Below, piece by piece: positions 49,885 to 59,818 of a stretch of 64,000 bases of DNA. Numbering within the stretch: position 1 is the first letter of the stretch; each line of letters begins with the position of its first letter. The notes under the pieces were generated by a model, which saw nothing but the letters and a program-made list of their open reading frames with translations, ran no database searches and was not told where the DNA came from. The translations under genes and the position numbers were made by a program. Source of the stretch: Salinisphaera sp052044135 (GTDB lineage: Bacteria; Pseudomonadota; Gammaproteobacteria; Nevskiales; Salinisphaeraceae); NCBI RefSeq assembly GCF_052044135.1, contig NZ_JBQDYF010000009.1:62001-126000 (forward strand), read 5' to 3'.

Positions 49885-52107
49885 TCAGCCCTGACGCGAC
49901 AGGCGCTGGACCTGTGTGAAGCCACGTGGCAGACGCTTGCCGCGCGAAGCCCGCGGGCCGCGATAGGGATCGCGTTCGGCGGGTTTGAGCGTCATGTGGC
50001 GCTTGCCGCTGTGGATCACCAATGTCTGGTCGCCGGATACCGCCTGAATCGCGATCACGGCCTCACCGGCCTTGAGCGCAATCAGCTTGTTGCCCTTGCC
50101 CTTGGCGAGCTGCGGCAGCTCCTCGAGTGACAGGCACAGCAATTGGCCGGCGGTGGTCACCACGCAGACCTCCGGGTCATCGCCCGCGACCGTCGTCGGC
50201 GCCAGCGCCGTCGCCCCCTTGCCCGGCGTGAGCGTGGCCTTGCCCGATTTCTGCCGACTCGCCATATCCGCCAGTCGCGTGGCGAAGCCGTTACCCGCCG
50301 TCGACGCCAGCACGCAGAGCAGATCCCCGCCGCCGATTGCCAGACCCACGAAGCGCGCCCCGTCGGCTGGCGACAGCGAGCCGGTGAGCGGCTCACCCTG
50401 GCCACGCGCCGACGGCAACCTGTGCGCGGCGAGACTGTAACTGCGTCCGGCCGAGTCGAGCACGATCAGCTTGTCGTTCGAGCGGCCCGCCGCATCGGCC
50501 AGGTATTCGTCGCCGGTTCGATAGTTCATGCCCATGGCGTCGACATCGTGGCCCTTGGCCGAGCGGATCCAGCCCTCGCGCGACAACACCACCGTGATGT
50601 TCTCGCTGGGCACGAGATCGGCCTCCGACAGTGCCCTGGCCTGATGGCGTTCGACCAGCGCGCTGCGGCGATCGTCGCCGTACTGCTCGGCATCGGCGGT
50701 GAGTTCGTCGGCAATCAGCTGGTTGAGTTTCGCCCGGGAGCCCAGCGTGGCCTCGAGATCGGCGCGCTCGGCCGCGAGCTCTTCCTGCTCGCCGCGGATC
50801 TTGAACTCCTCGAGTTTCATCAAGTGCCGCAGACGCAGGTTGAGGATCGCGTCTGCCTGCACGTCGGTGATTGCGAAGCGAGCCATCATCACCGGCTTGG
50901 GTTGATCCTCGGTGCGGATGATGTGAATGACGTCGTCGATGTTGAGATACGCAACCAGCAGGCCTTCGAGGATGTGTAACCGGTCGGTGACCGCCTTCAG
51001 GCGATGTTCCAGACGCCGCGTGACCGTGGTCGTGCGATAGATCAGCCATTCGGACAACAGATCGCGCAGATTCTTGACCCGCGGCGCACCGTCCAGCCCG
51101 ATCACGTTGAGGTTCACGCGTACATTCTTCTCGAGCCCGGTGGTAGCGAACAGATGCGCCATCATCGCCTCGATGTCCACGCGGTTGCTGCGCGGCACGA
51201 TCACCAGCCGGGTCGGATTCTCGTGATCGGATTCGTCGCGCAGATCGGAGACCATCGGCAGCTTCTTGGCCGTCATCTGGCCCGCGACCTGTTCCAGCAC
51301 CTTGGCGCCCGAGGTCTGGTAGGGCAACTCGTTGATCACGACTTCGCCGGATTCGATCGTGTACGTCGCGCGCACGCGCACCTGGCCGTTGCCGGTGGCA
51401 TACATCTGGCGAATGTCGGCGGCCGAAGTGATGATTTCGGCACCGGTCGGGAAATCCGGCGCCGGCATGTGCGCCATCAGCGCGTCGAGATCGGCATCCG
51501 GGTTGTTCAGCAGATGGATCGTGGCCGCGGCGACCTCGCGGATGTTGTGCGGCGGGATATCCGTCGCCATGCCGACCGCGATCCCGGTGCCGCCATTCAG
51601 CAGCACGTTCGGCAGGCGCGCCGGCAGGGTTTCGGGCTCATCCAGCGTGCCGTCGAAATTCGGCCGCCAGTCGACCGTGCCCTGGCCGAGTTCGGACAAC
51701 AACGTCGCCGCATAGGCGGTCAGGCGCGATTCGGTGTAGCGCATGGCCGCGAACGATTTCGGATCGTCCGCCGTGCCCCAGTTGCCCTGGCCGTCGACCA
51801 GCGGATAACGATAAGTGAACGGCTGGGCCATGATCACCATGGCCTCGTAGCAGGCCGAGTCGCCGTGCGGATGGAACTTGCCGATCACGTCGCCGACCGT
51901 GCGCGCCGCTTTCTTCGGCTTGGACGCCGCCGACAGGCCGAGCTCGCTCATGGCATAGACGATGCGCCGCTGCACCGGCTTCAGGCCGTCGCCCACGTGC
52001 GGCAAGGCGCGATCGAGGATGACGTACATCGCATAATCGAGATACGCCTTTTCGGCAAAGGCGTTGAGCGGCAGGCGCTCGCTGTCGTGTTCGAAGGTCG
52101 TGGCCAT
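49885..52107 (-). CDS. parC: DNA topoisomerase IV subunit A
   Basis: ParC is the DNA-cutting subunit of topoisomerase IV, which separates replicated chromosomes. The 740-residue protein has the catalytic tyrosine region AAMRYTESRL and the quinolone-resistance region HPHGDSACYEAMV with the wild-type Ser and Glu. A C-terminal beta-pinwheel region follows. The start at 52107 (MATTFEHDSERLPL) was chosen by homology. It is convergent with the FimX-like gene; parE is 5 kb away. Confidence 0.96.
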   Translation of the reverse strand: MATTFEHDSERLPLNAFAEKAYLDYAMYVILDRALPHVGDGLKPVQRRIVYAMSELGLSAASKPKKAARTVGDVIGKFHPHGDSACYEAMVIMAQPFTYRYPLVDGQGNWGTADDPKSFAAMRYTESRLTAYAATLLSELGQGTVDWRPNFDGTLDEPETLPARLPNVLLNGGTGIAVGMATDIPPHNIREVAAATIHLLNNPDADLDALMAHMPAPDFPTGAEIITSAADIRQMYATGNGQVRVRATYTIESGEVVINELPYQTSGAKVLEQVAGQMTAKKLPMVSDLRDESDHENPTRLVIVPRSNRVDIEAMMAHLFATTGLEKNVRVNLNVIGLDGAPRVKNLRDLLSEWLIYRTTTVTRRLEHRLKAVTDRLHILEGLLVAYLNIDDVIHIIRTEDQPKPVMMARFAITDVQADAILNLRLRHLMKLEEFKIRGEQEELAAERADLEATLGSRAKLNQLIADELTADAEQYGDDRRSALVERHQARALSEADLVPSENITVVLSREGWIRSAKGHDVDAMGMNYRTGDEYLADAAGRSNDKLIVLDSAGRSYSLAAHRLPSARGQGEPLTGSLSPADGARFVGLAIGGGDLLCVLASTAGNGFATRLADMASRQKSGKATLTPGKGATALAPTTVAGDDPEVCVVTTAGQLLCLSLEELPQLAKGKGNKLIALKAGEAVIAIQAVSGDQTLVIHSGKRHMTLKPAERDPYRGPRASRGKRLPRGFTQVQRLSRQG

Positions 52108-52690
52108 CGTGCCTCGCTGGCGAATCGTTCCCCGGGGGGCCGACGGTATGCCGGCCTCAGGAACAGTATCAGGCCGCAGCAAGGTACCCGCCGAACCACA
52201 CACACGGCAAGCCGGGATCGCACGCCGGCCGTCCCGGTGGCGATGTTTGCAGATCGTGGTTCACGACACGTCGCGCCGCCGGCCCGGGGCAGAACACGGG
52301 CGAGCCGCCGCGCCTTGCCGGGACGATGCCAGCGCTTTTGCCGGCTCAGCTTCGCTTCGAGCGCACCAAAGACATCGCGCTGCTCGGTCCCAGCGACGCG
52401 TACAAGGCTCATATACCCACCCGGAGTCCCCGGATAGATCGGACCCGGATCAGTCGGCCGTGATAACGCGGGTTGAGGTTGAAACACGGGCTCGGCTACG
52501 GCCTGCCTGTCGTATTTGCTGACACGCCGATTTCACCGATGCCCAACAGATGTATCTGTTTTTTTATTTATATTTAATGAGTATTACATATTTAATACAG
52601 CTCTTTGCGTCGAAAAACAATACATCTTTAATTGCCGACGCCTGCGATTAAAGTTGTTAATACAGTTATATTTCAATCGCTTAAATATTA
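52108..52690. other. Non-coding stretch upstream of parC with an AT-rich part
   Basis: No gene is supported here. The first part presumably holds the parC promoter and remains GC-rich. From about 52550 the DNA becomes strongly AT-rich, with T runs and several TTAATA-like words, in contrast to the rest of the window. The change marks the edge of an accessory stretch. Confidence 0.5.
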
Positions 52691-52706
52691 TGGCATGCAC
52701 CTTGTA
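52691..52706 (+). promoter_or_regulatory. Sigma-54-like promoter of the PEP-CTERM gene
   Basis: TGGCATGCACCTTGTA matches 10 of the 12 fixed positions of the -24/-12 consensus (TGGCACG-N4-TTGCA). The -12 doublet is GT instead of GC. It lies 58 bp before the start codon. PEP-CTERM genes are known to be driven by sigma-54 in several bacteria. Confidence 0.45.
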
Positions 52707-52763
52707 ATCGCAACAAAAGAAAACACACCCAAAGCCGAAACGCGCCCTAAAAGGTTCACGATT

Positions 52764-53456
52764 ATGTCTTTTTTACGTTATACTTGCTTCTCAGTCGCCA
52801 TTTCAACTTTTACAGCATTTACTTCGGCGCACGCCGCATATCTTGGCTATGGCAGCCAGCTGGACGCCGATGGCGTGCCGACCAGCCGGGTTGCCGCCGC
52901 TACCCGCATCGATTTCAACGACGCCAGTAATCTTTGCGATCCAGCCAGCTGTGATTCGACGGCCATCTACGCGAACGACGGCAGCTTCCGGCAGAGCTAT
53001 CGACCGACCGGCGATAACACCGTGTTTGCCTCCGTTTCGCCTTCATACAGTCCGGCAAGCCCGGCGGCCAAGCTCGACCTGCAGTCATCGAACAATTACT
53101 TCGGCCTGTACTGGGGCAGCCTCAACGCTGGCGACACAATCACGTTTCGCTACAACGACACGTCCGTCGCCTCGTTCAACGGCACGGCGATCGCCGGGGC
53201 GACCGACGACAGCCTCTATGTAAACTTCTTTGACCTGCCGACGTTCAACGCCGTCGAGTTCCGGAATAACAACAATTTCAGTAACAGCGATTTAGGCGAC
53301 TACTTGAACTGGTCGAATTTCGCTTTCGACAACGTCGCTTACGGCAACGTCGCCGATGTGCCAGAGCCCGGCTCGCTGGCAATGTTCGGCCTGGGCCTGC
53401 TGTTTATGGTCGGCCGCATCGGTCTCCGTCGACGCTACCGGCAACCAGGCTTCTAG
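52764..53456 (+). CDS. PEP-CTERM sorting-domain protein
   Basis: This 230-residue exported protein has a signal peptide (cut after SAHA, near residue 24), a beta-rich body with no recognised catalytic motif, and a C-terminal PEP-CTERM signal: VPEPGSLAMFGLGLLFM, then basic GLRRRYR. Such signals are cut by exosortase (EpsH), and the proteins are linked to exopolysaccharide or biofilm matrix. No exosortase lies in the window. The ATG at 52764 (MSFLRYTCFS) is preceded by AAGG. GC content is lower than in the neighbours. Confidence 0.88.
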   Translation: MSFLRYTCFSVAISTFTAFTSAHAAYLGYGSQLDADGVPTSRVAAATRIDFNDASNLCDPASCDSTAIYANDGSFRQSYRPTGDNTVFASVSPSYSPASPAAKLDLQSSNNYFGLYWGSLNAGDTITFRYNDTSVASFNGTAIAGATDDSLYVNFFDLPTFNAVEFRNNNNFSNSDLGDYLNWSNFAFDNVAYGNVADVPEPGSLAMFGLGLLFMVGRIGLRRRYRQPGF

Positions 53457-53695
53457 GGTCCGACTTATATGTGTCTTATCGCATGAGCGCGAGATATCTG
53501 CGTGCCGACCCGGGCACCAAGCCAAGCCAAGTCACGGCAATGCGACGGCGTAGGTTTGCGCCGCCATCAGGCGCGGTCTCGCTGCGCGCAATGCGCGATT
53601 AATGACGAAACAACGCGCGCCGGCCACGCCGCTGCGCACTTTGTGTCCCGGACTGAATCGAGCGCCCTGTCTCGTTACCGTACAAGGAGAATTTC

Positions 53696-55930
53696 ATGAC
53701 TGACCGTCCCTCTGACGACTCTAAGCAACTGCTGGAACAACTGGCCCGTGTGCCAGAGCTCAAGAGAAGAAGTCTGCTCAAAACGCTGGCCATCGCCCCG
53801 CTGGCCTCGCTTTATGGCTCCAGGGCACTGGCCGCATCAAGCGGGCAGACCGCATCGAGCGACAGCACCAGGCGATCGACCTTCTGCGTGCCGGTCCTGC
53901 CGGATACCCAGTACTATCCGCGTTACGCCTCGGAAAAGATGGGCAAGCTATTCCAGAAGAAATATCAAGGCATCCTTCCGCAGTATGACAACCCCTTCAA
54001 GACCCAGACCCAGTGGATCGTACGGAATCGCTATTTGCTGAACATTCCGTTCGTGATACACGTCGGCGACGTCGTCGACCAATCCTGGTATTACACGGCC
54101 GAGGGCTCTCAGCCATGGCATGCGAACCAGGATCTGGTCTATGGCAACCAGCTCGGCAATGGCAGCGTGAACAAGGAATGGGAATTGGCCAGCCAAGCCA
54201 TGCAGGTGCTCGAAGACAGCCACTGCCCGTACTCGATCTGTGCCGGCAACCACGACATCGGGGCGATCGGCACAAATATCCAGTGGGGCCCGGACTGGGG
54301 CGTGGGCGTAACGGGCTTCAAAAACGACGATGGCTATCAGGACGGCGGCTTCCATCGACGCAATCTATTCGAACCCTATTTGCAGGTGTTCCCGACAGCG
54401 CGCGCCCAGCAGCAGAGCACGTTCGGTAGCCGACACCATTCCGGTTTCCACGAATATCACGTGTTCGAAGCCGAAGGTAACCGGTTCCTCGTACTCTCGC
54501 TGTCCTGGCGTGCCTCGGACGATGCGCTGAACTGGGCCAATCAGGTCATCGCCTCAAACCCCACCCTGCCGGTGATCCTGATCAACCATCAGCTGATGGG
54601 CATTGGCGACGACGGAACGACGGCCGCCGAAACCGGCTATTTCGAGTATTTATGGAAACACCTGATCCGGGACAACGATCAAATATTCATGGCCATCAGC
54701 GGCCACTATCACGGCTCTTGCCGCGTCACCAAGAAGAACAGTGCGGGCCATGATGTACTGCTGATCGTTGTCGATTATCAAATGTCGTATATGGGCGGCA
54801 ACGGCCTGATGCGGTTGTACGAGTTCGACCTGACCCACAACAAGATATATGCCAGCACCTTCTCGCCGTGGGTACCGCTGAAGCCGAGCAGCGAGATCAA
54901 CCAATTCGACGTGGCCTGGAAGACGGAGGACAACCACAACTACGCGCTGGACTTCGACTTCCAGCAGCGCTTTGCCGGCTTCTCCGATACGTTCCAGGTC
55001 CAGGCAGGCACACGTCCTGTCGGGCTCACCGACATCGCCCAGCAGCTGATCCTGGCCAACTATACCCAACCCGCCCAAGCCCAGCCCGTGCCGGCCCGGG
55101 ACAGTGAAGACTATCCCAAGGTCAGCGGCACGCTCGCTCACTGGCGGTTCTTCAAGACCGGGGTCCGCGACGGCACCCAATTCAACTTTGACCATCGCAG
55201 CGGCGACTGGCCAATCGCCGATGTCTCGCCCGACGACGCCAACGCCAACCCGCTGTTCGTTAACACCTGGATGAAGCGGAACAGCAATCTGCTGTGGTCG
55301 ACCGACCATCACCCGGCCTCGGCGGCACCCGGCAGCCTCCAGTTCGTGAACACCAAAAAACACGACTCGCCGTATTTTACAACCGACCGCAACGCCCCGA
55401 TCAACACCGAACTGTTTGAAAACGGCTATACCATCGAGGCTTTCGTCAAGATCGGGGCCGATTTCGACGCCAAAAAAAATGCCTGGATGGGCATCCTCTA
55501 TCGCCTGGGCGCCCGCTGGAATCTCTATAGTGGCGGCAGCGGAGACACCACGATGATGATGGCAATCTCCAATCTGATGGAGGTCCAGTGGGAGGTCGTG
55601 CCGGTCGGTCGATACACCAATATGACCTGTTGGTCGGGTAGCATCTCGGCTACCCAGTGGTATCACATCGCCGCTGTTAACGATCCAAACGACGACAATT
55701 CCGTGATCCTGTATGTCGAGGGCGCGCCGGTGCTGCGCAATATCGCCTCCTCCGCTCCCGGCATCCAGTATGTCAATGTTCAGACCGGCCTGCAGATGGC
55801 GATCGGCTGCAGCCAGTACGGCGGCCACATGGACAACGGTTTCCTCGGCAACCTGGGCGAAATCCGGCTCGTGAACCGACCGCTGTCCAGTGACCAGTGG
55901 CTAACCGCGCGGCGCCACACCAGCGCCTAG
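53696..55930 (+). CDS. Tat-exported metallophosphoesterase with LamG-like domain
   Basis: This 744-residue protein has a twin-arginine signal (KRRSLLKTLAIAPLASLYG, cut near residue 46). A calcineurin-like phosphoesterase domain follows (LPDTQYY, HVGDVVDQ, CAGNHDIG, LINHQLMG, SGHYHG). The C-terminal region (about 470-740) is a concanavalin/LamG-like sandwich. It should be folded with metal before export, then act on a phosphoester or bind a polymer outside. The substrate is unknown. AAGGAG precedes the ATG by 8 bases. It follows the PEP-CTERM gene after 239 bp in which I see no other feature. Confidence 0.8.
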   Translation: MTDRPSDDSKQLLEQLARVPELKRRSLLKTLAIAPLASLYGSRALAASSGQTASSDSTRRSTFCVPVLPDTQYYPRYASEKMGKLFQKKYQGILPQYDNPFKTQTQWIVRNRYLLNIPFVIHVGDVVDQSWYYTAEGSQPWHANQDLVYGNQLGNGSVNKEWELASQAMQVLEDSHCPYSICAGNHDIGAIGTNIQWGPDWGVGVTGFKNDDGYQDGGFHRRNLFEPYLQVFPTARAQQQSTFGSRHHSGFHEYHVFEAEGNRFLVLSLSWRASDDALNWANQVIASNPTLPVILINHQLMGIGDDGTTAAETGYFEYLWKHLIRDNDQIFMAISGHYHGSCRVTKKNSAGHDVLLIVVDYQMSYMGGNGLMRLYEFDLTHNKIYASTFSPWVPLKPSSEINQFDVAWKTEDNHNYALDFDFQQRFAGFSDTFQVQAGTRPVGLTDIAQQLILANYTQPAQAQPVPARDSEDYPKVSGTLAHWRFFKTGVRDGTQFNFDHRSGDWPIADVSPDDANANPLFVNTWMKRNSNLLWSTDHHPASAAPGSLQFVNTKKHDSPYFTTDRNAPINTELFENGYTIEAFVKIGADFDAKKNAWMGILYRLGARWNLYSGGSGDTTMMMAISNLMEVQWEVVPVGRYTNMTCWSGSISATQWYHIAAVNDPNDDNSVILYVEGAPVLRNIASSAPGIQYVNVQTGLQMAIGCSQYGGHMDNGFLGNLGEIRLVNRPLSSDQWLTARRHTSA

Positions 55931-55984
55931 AAGAACAAGTGGCGGCCCCTTCGATCACTTCGACGGAGCCCTTATAAACCTCCC

Positions 55985-56021
55985 GAGCGCGGCCCGAGCG
56001 AGCGGCCGCGCTCTTTGTTGT
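55985..56021 (+). terminator. Terminator after the phosphoesterase gene
   Basis: GAGCGCGGCC, a 9-base loop and GGCCGCGCTC make a perfect 10-bp stem followed by TTTGTTGT. It lies 55 bp after the stop codon. Confidence 0.7.
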
Positions 56022-56282
56022 CAGCCGACGGCGCGCGGCGCGACGACCGCGCGCCGGGATTCGTGATCACGGCTTCTTTTTGTCTCTCCATTTCAGATCG
56101 CCGCGCCGCGCCAACGTTCGTTGGATCGATTTGTTCCTATCGTTATTAACCCGGCACAAAAATAGATTATTTTTCGGGTTAATAGCGCGAGCATGCGACC
56201 GCATGCCCGCCGTGGCCATCGGGCGCCAAGCATTTGAAAATAAAAGACAGACAGGCGACGCCTTTTATTTTTCAAGACGTTG

Positions 56283-56309
56283 AAAACAGCTGACGAAGTC
56301 AGCTGTTTT
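56283..56309. terminator. Perfect 12-bp dyad, possible bidirectional terminator
   Basis: AAAACAGCTGAC-GAA-GTCAGCTGTTTT forms a 12-bp stem with a 3-base loop and T runs on both strands, so it can stop transcription from either side. Confidence 0.65.
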
Positions 56310-56389
56310 GACGCTGGATTAATAACCCAAAATTCACGCAGACTGACATGGGTTCACGACACGGGCCCATCACTTGAAGCGCACTCATC

Positions 56390-56463
56390 TGCGTAGATCT
56401 GCGAAAAAAAGCGTCTTCCGATCCGAGCTTCCCATCCGCTGATTTATGCGCAGAGCAGACGCA
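56390..56463. repeat. Palindromic repeat, copy 2
   Basis: TGCGTAGATCTGCG (56390-56403) pairs imperfectly with CGCAGAGCAGACGCA (56449-56463). At 74 bp it is close in size and end sequence to the other three copies, but its middle differs. Confidence 0.5.
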
Positions 56464-56550
56464 TATACCCAATCACAACACGAGCGACCGATGCCTGTCG
56501 ATCGCGTTCTTGCGCGTAACCGAACGGCACCCGCCAGACCCATGTCCCCA

Positions 56551-56632
56551 TTTGCCTAATCCGCGCCATCCGTGGATAAACCGCCTTTGGATCGAAGCCT
56601 TCGTTCTCTGGCTTGTTTGCAGATCAGGCAAA
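56551..56632. repeat. Palindromic repeat, copy 3 (left of ankyrin gene)
   Basis: TTTGCCTAATCCGC (56551-56564) pairs 12 of 14 with GCAGATCAGGCAAA (56619-56632). The middle, with GGATAAA, TTCGTTC and TGGCTTGT, resembles copy 4 at 57286-57366 in the same orientation. Confidence 0.65.
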
Positions 56633-56672
56633 TCTACACAAGATCACTTGACGCCATACCTGTCGCTAAAGC

Positions 56673-57233
56673 TCAGCTGCTGGCTGGCGCATCCTGTTGG
56701 ACGGAATTGAGCTCGATAATTGTTTTCGCGCCGTAAGCACGAAGCGTAAGCAGCTCTTGGGGACTGCGTTTCGCGTATTTCCCGGCCAGGCGCACAAGCA
56801 TTGCAACCCAGGCGTCTTCGTCCGACTTTTCTTGTTCCGTAGGCTCCTCCGGAAGCGTGAGACCATACTGCTCGTAGCGATAGTCAAACTCCGCAAGTTC
56901 ATAGATAGTTTCACTACCGTCAACGTGTGAGTTGGGATTTGCCCCGTAACGCAGAAGCAACTCAACGACCTCAAATCGCCCATTGAAGATCGCTGCCATC
57001 ATCTCGCAACCGCCACCACTGGGATGATTAGGCTTTGCTCCAGCTTCCAGAAGTAGCCTTACCGTGTCTGCGGGAAATTGGTTCGTTTCCCATGCCGTGC
57101 ACGCCAGCCGGATAAGCCCTTCTCCTGATTCCGAAACAGTATCGGGATCGACGCCATTTTGCAGCAGCTTTCTGAGCAGTACGAGATCACCGTACCTGAC
57201 TGCGAATGCTATGGATTCAGCCATACGATCCAA
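56673..57233 (-). CDS. Ankyrin-repeat protein
   Basis: This 186-residue protein has about three ankyrin repeats (FAVRYGDLVLLRKLLQNGVD, then DTVRLLLEAGAKPNHPSGGG and GRFEVVELLLRYGANPNSH) and an acidic C-terminal part. It has no signal peptide or membrane span. Ankyrin repeats bind proteins; orphan genes of this kind are sometimes immunity proteins, but no toxin gene is visible here. GC content is lower than in the neighbours, and palindromic repeats flank it on both sides, which suggests acquisition. ATGs at 57233 and 57224 are both possible starts. Confidence 0.78.
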   Translation of the reverse strand: MDRMAESIAFAVRYGDLVLLRKLLQNGVDPDTVSESGEGLIRLACTAWETNQFPADTVRLLLEAGAKPNHPSGGGCEMMAAIFNGRFEVVELLLRYGANPNSHVDGSETIYELAEFDYRYEQYGLTLPEEPTEQEKSDEDAWVAMLVRLAGKYAKRSPQELLTLRAYGAKTIIELNSVQQDAPASS

Positions 57234-57285
57234 TGCTGCCTCCTTGTTCGTGGCCAGATAGCGCCTAAGAGCCAGTGTTCCTCAT

Positions 57286-57366
57286 TTGTGCAATCTGCGG
57301 ATAAAAAGCCGACGCTTTCGTTCCTTGGTTTGTCCGCAGATGTCGCAATGTACGCAGATTCACAAT
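57286..57366. repeat. Palindromic repeat, copy 4 (right of ankyrin gene)
   Basis: TTGTG-c-AATCTGCG at the left pairs with CGCAGATT-CACAA at the right, giving an ~81-bp dyad. The inner sequence resembles copy 3 in the same direction, so the ankyrin gene lies between two direct copies. Confidence 0.65.
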
Positions 57367-57434
57367 AAAGAGGATTGGGTACCTCGGTTAATCGCGTATA
57401 CATTCACGACTGTCCAGCTGAATATCGCCACCGC

Positions 57435-59345
<1,911 letters not shown>

Positions 59346-59492
59346 CCATGCCTCGTGAAAAAACGAATAGTCGTACCGGCCGGCACGTTAAGCGTTTGGC
59401 CCGACCGTGGCAAGATGAACCGCCATCGCGCCGTCGGCACGACCTTGCATGACACGCTAAACTTCCGGCGCAATCACCCGGGCCTTCCTGTC

Positions 59493-59789
59493 ATGAGCAA
59501 AGCCAAATCCGATAACGCGGCAAACACCGACGCCGATACGACCGATGCCCCGCCGCTGGCGGCCTTCGAGAGCTCGGTCGCGGAACTGGAGTCGCTGGTC
59601 GAGTCACTCGAGGCCGGCGATATCAGCCTCGAACAGGCCCTGGCCAAGTTCGAGCGCGGCGTCACGCTCGCGCGCCAGTGCCAGACCATGCTCAAGAGTG
59701 CGGAACTGCGGGTCGACCAACTGGTCGGCCAGGCGCCGGACGAGCGTACCGAACCGTTCACCGGCCCCGCCGAAGACGCCGCCGACTGA
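59493..59789 (+). CDS. xseB: Exodeoxyribonuclease VII small subunit
   Basis: XseB is the small helical subunit of exonuclease VII, which degrades single-stranded DNA. The 98-residue protein has the family core FESSVAELESLVESLEAGDI followed by SLEQALAKFERGVTLARQCQ. The ATG at 59493 gives a short polar N-terminal tail. The usual followers ispA and dxs are missing: the next gene is convergent, 29 bp away. Confidence 0.93.
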   Translation: MSKAKSDNAANTDADTTDAPPLAAFESSVAELESLVESLEAGDISLEQALAKFERGVTLARQCQTMLKSAELRVDQLVGQAPDERTEPFTGPAEDAAD

Positions 59790-59818
59790 GCCCGCCCCGC
59801 CCTGGGCCAGGCGGCACG

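Larger units (their letters stand above)
56022..56672. other. Non-coding region with stacked inverted repeats
   Basis: No gene is supported. In order it holds: TTAACCCG/CGGGTTAA enclosing AAAAATA-GAT-TATTTTT (about 56148-56183); TTTGAAAATAAAAG with near-complement CTTTTATTTTTCAAG (56233-56276); a perfect 12-bp dyad at 56283-56309; and two palindromic repeats (56390-56463, 56551-56632). The density of dyads is the highest in the window. Confidence 0.7.

Noticed and set aside
52516..52707. 63-codon frame in the AT-rich stretch
   Set aside because: Composition follows the AT-rich DNA, no good ribosome site or domain is visible, and it overlaps the likely sigma-54 promoter.
53457..53695. Pho box before the metallophosphoesterase
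   Set aside because: TGTCTT near 53470 has no partner hexamer 11 bp away, so phosphate control is not supported.
56551..57366. CRISPR array formed by the repeats around the ankyrin gene
   Set aside because: Copies are few, diverged, irregularly spaced and palindromic over 80 bp, without spacers or cas genes.
59790..59818. ispA/dxs expected after xseB
   Set aside because: Only 29 bp separate xseB from the convergent GGDEF gene; no such genes are in the window.
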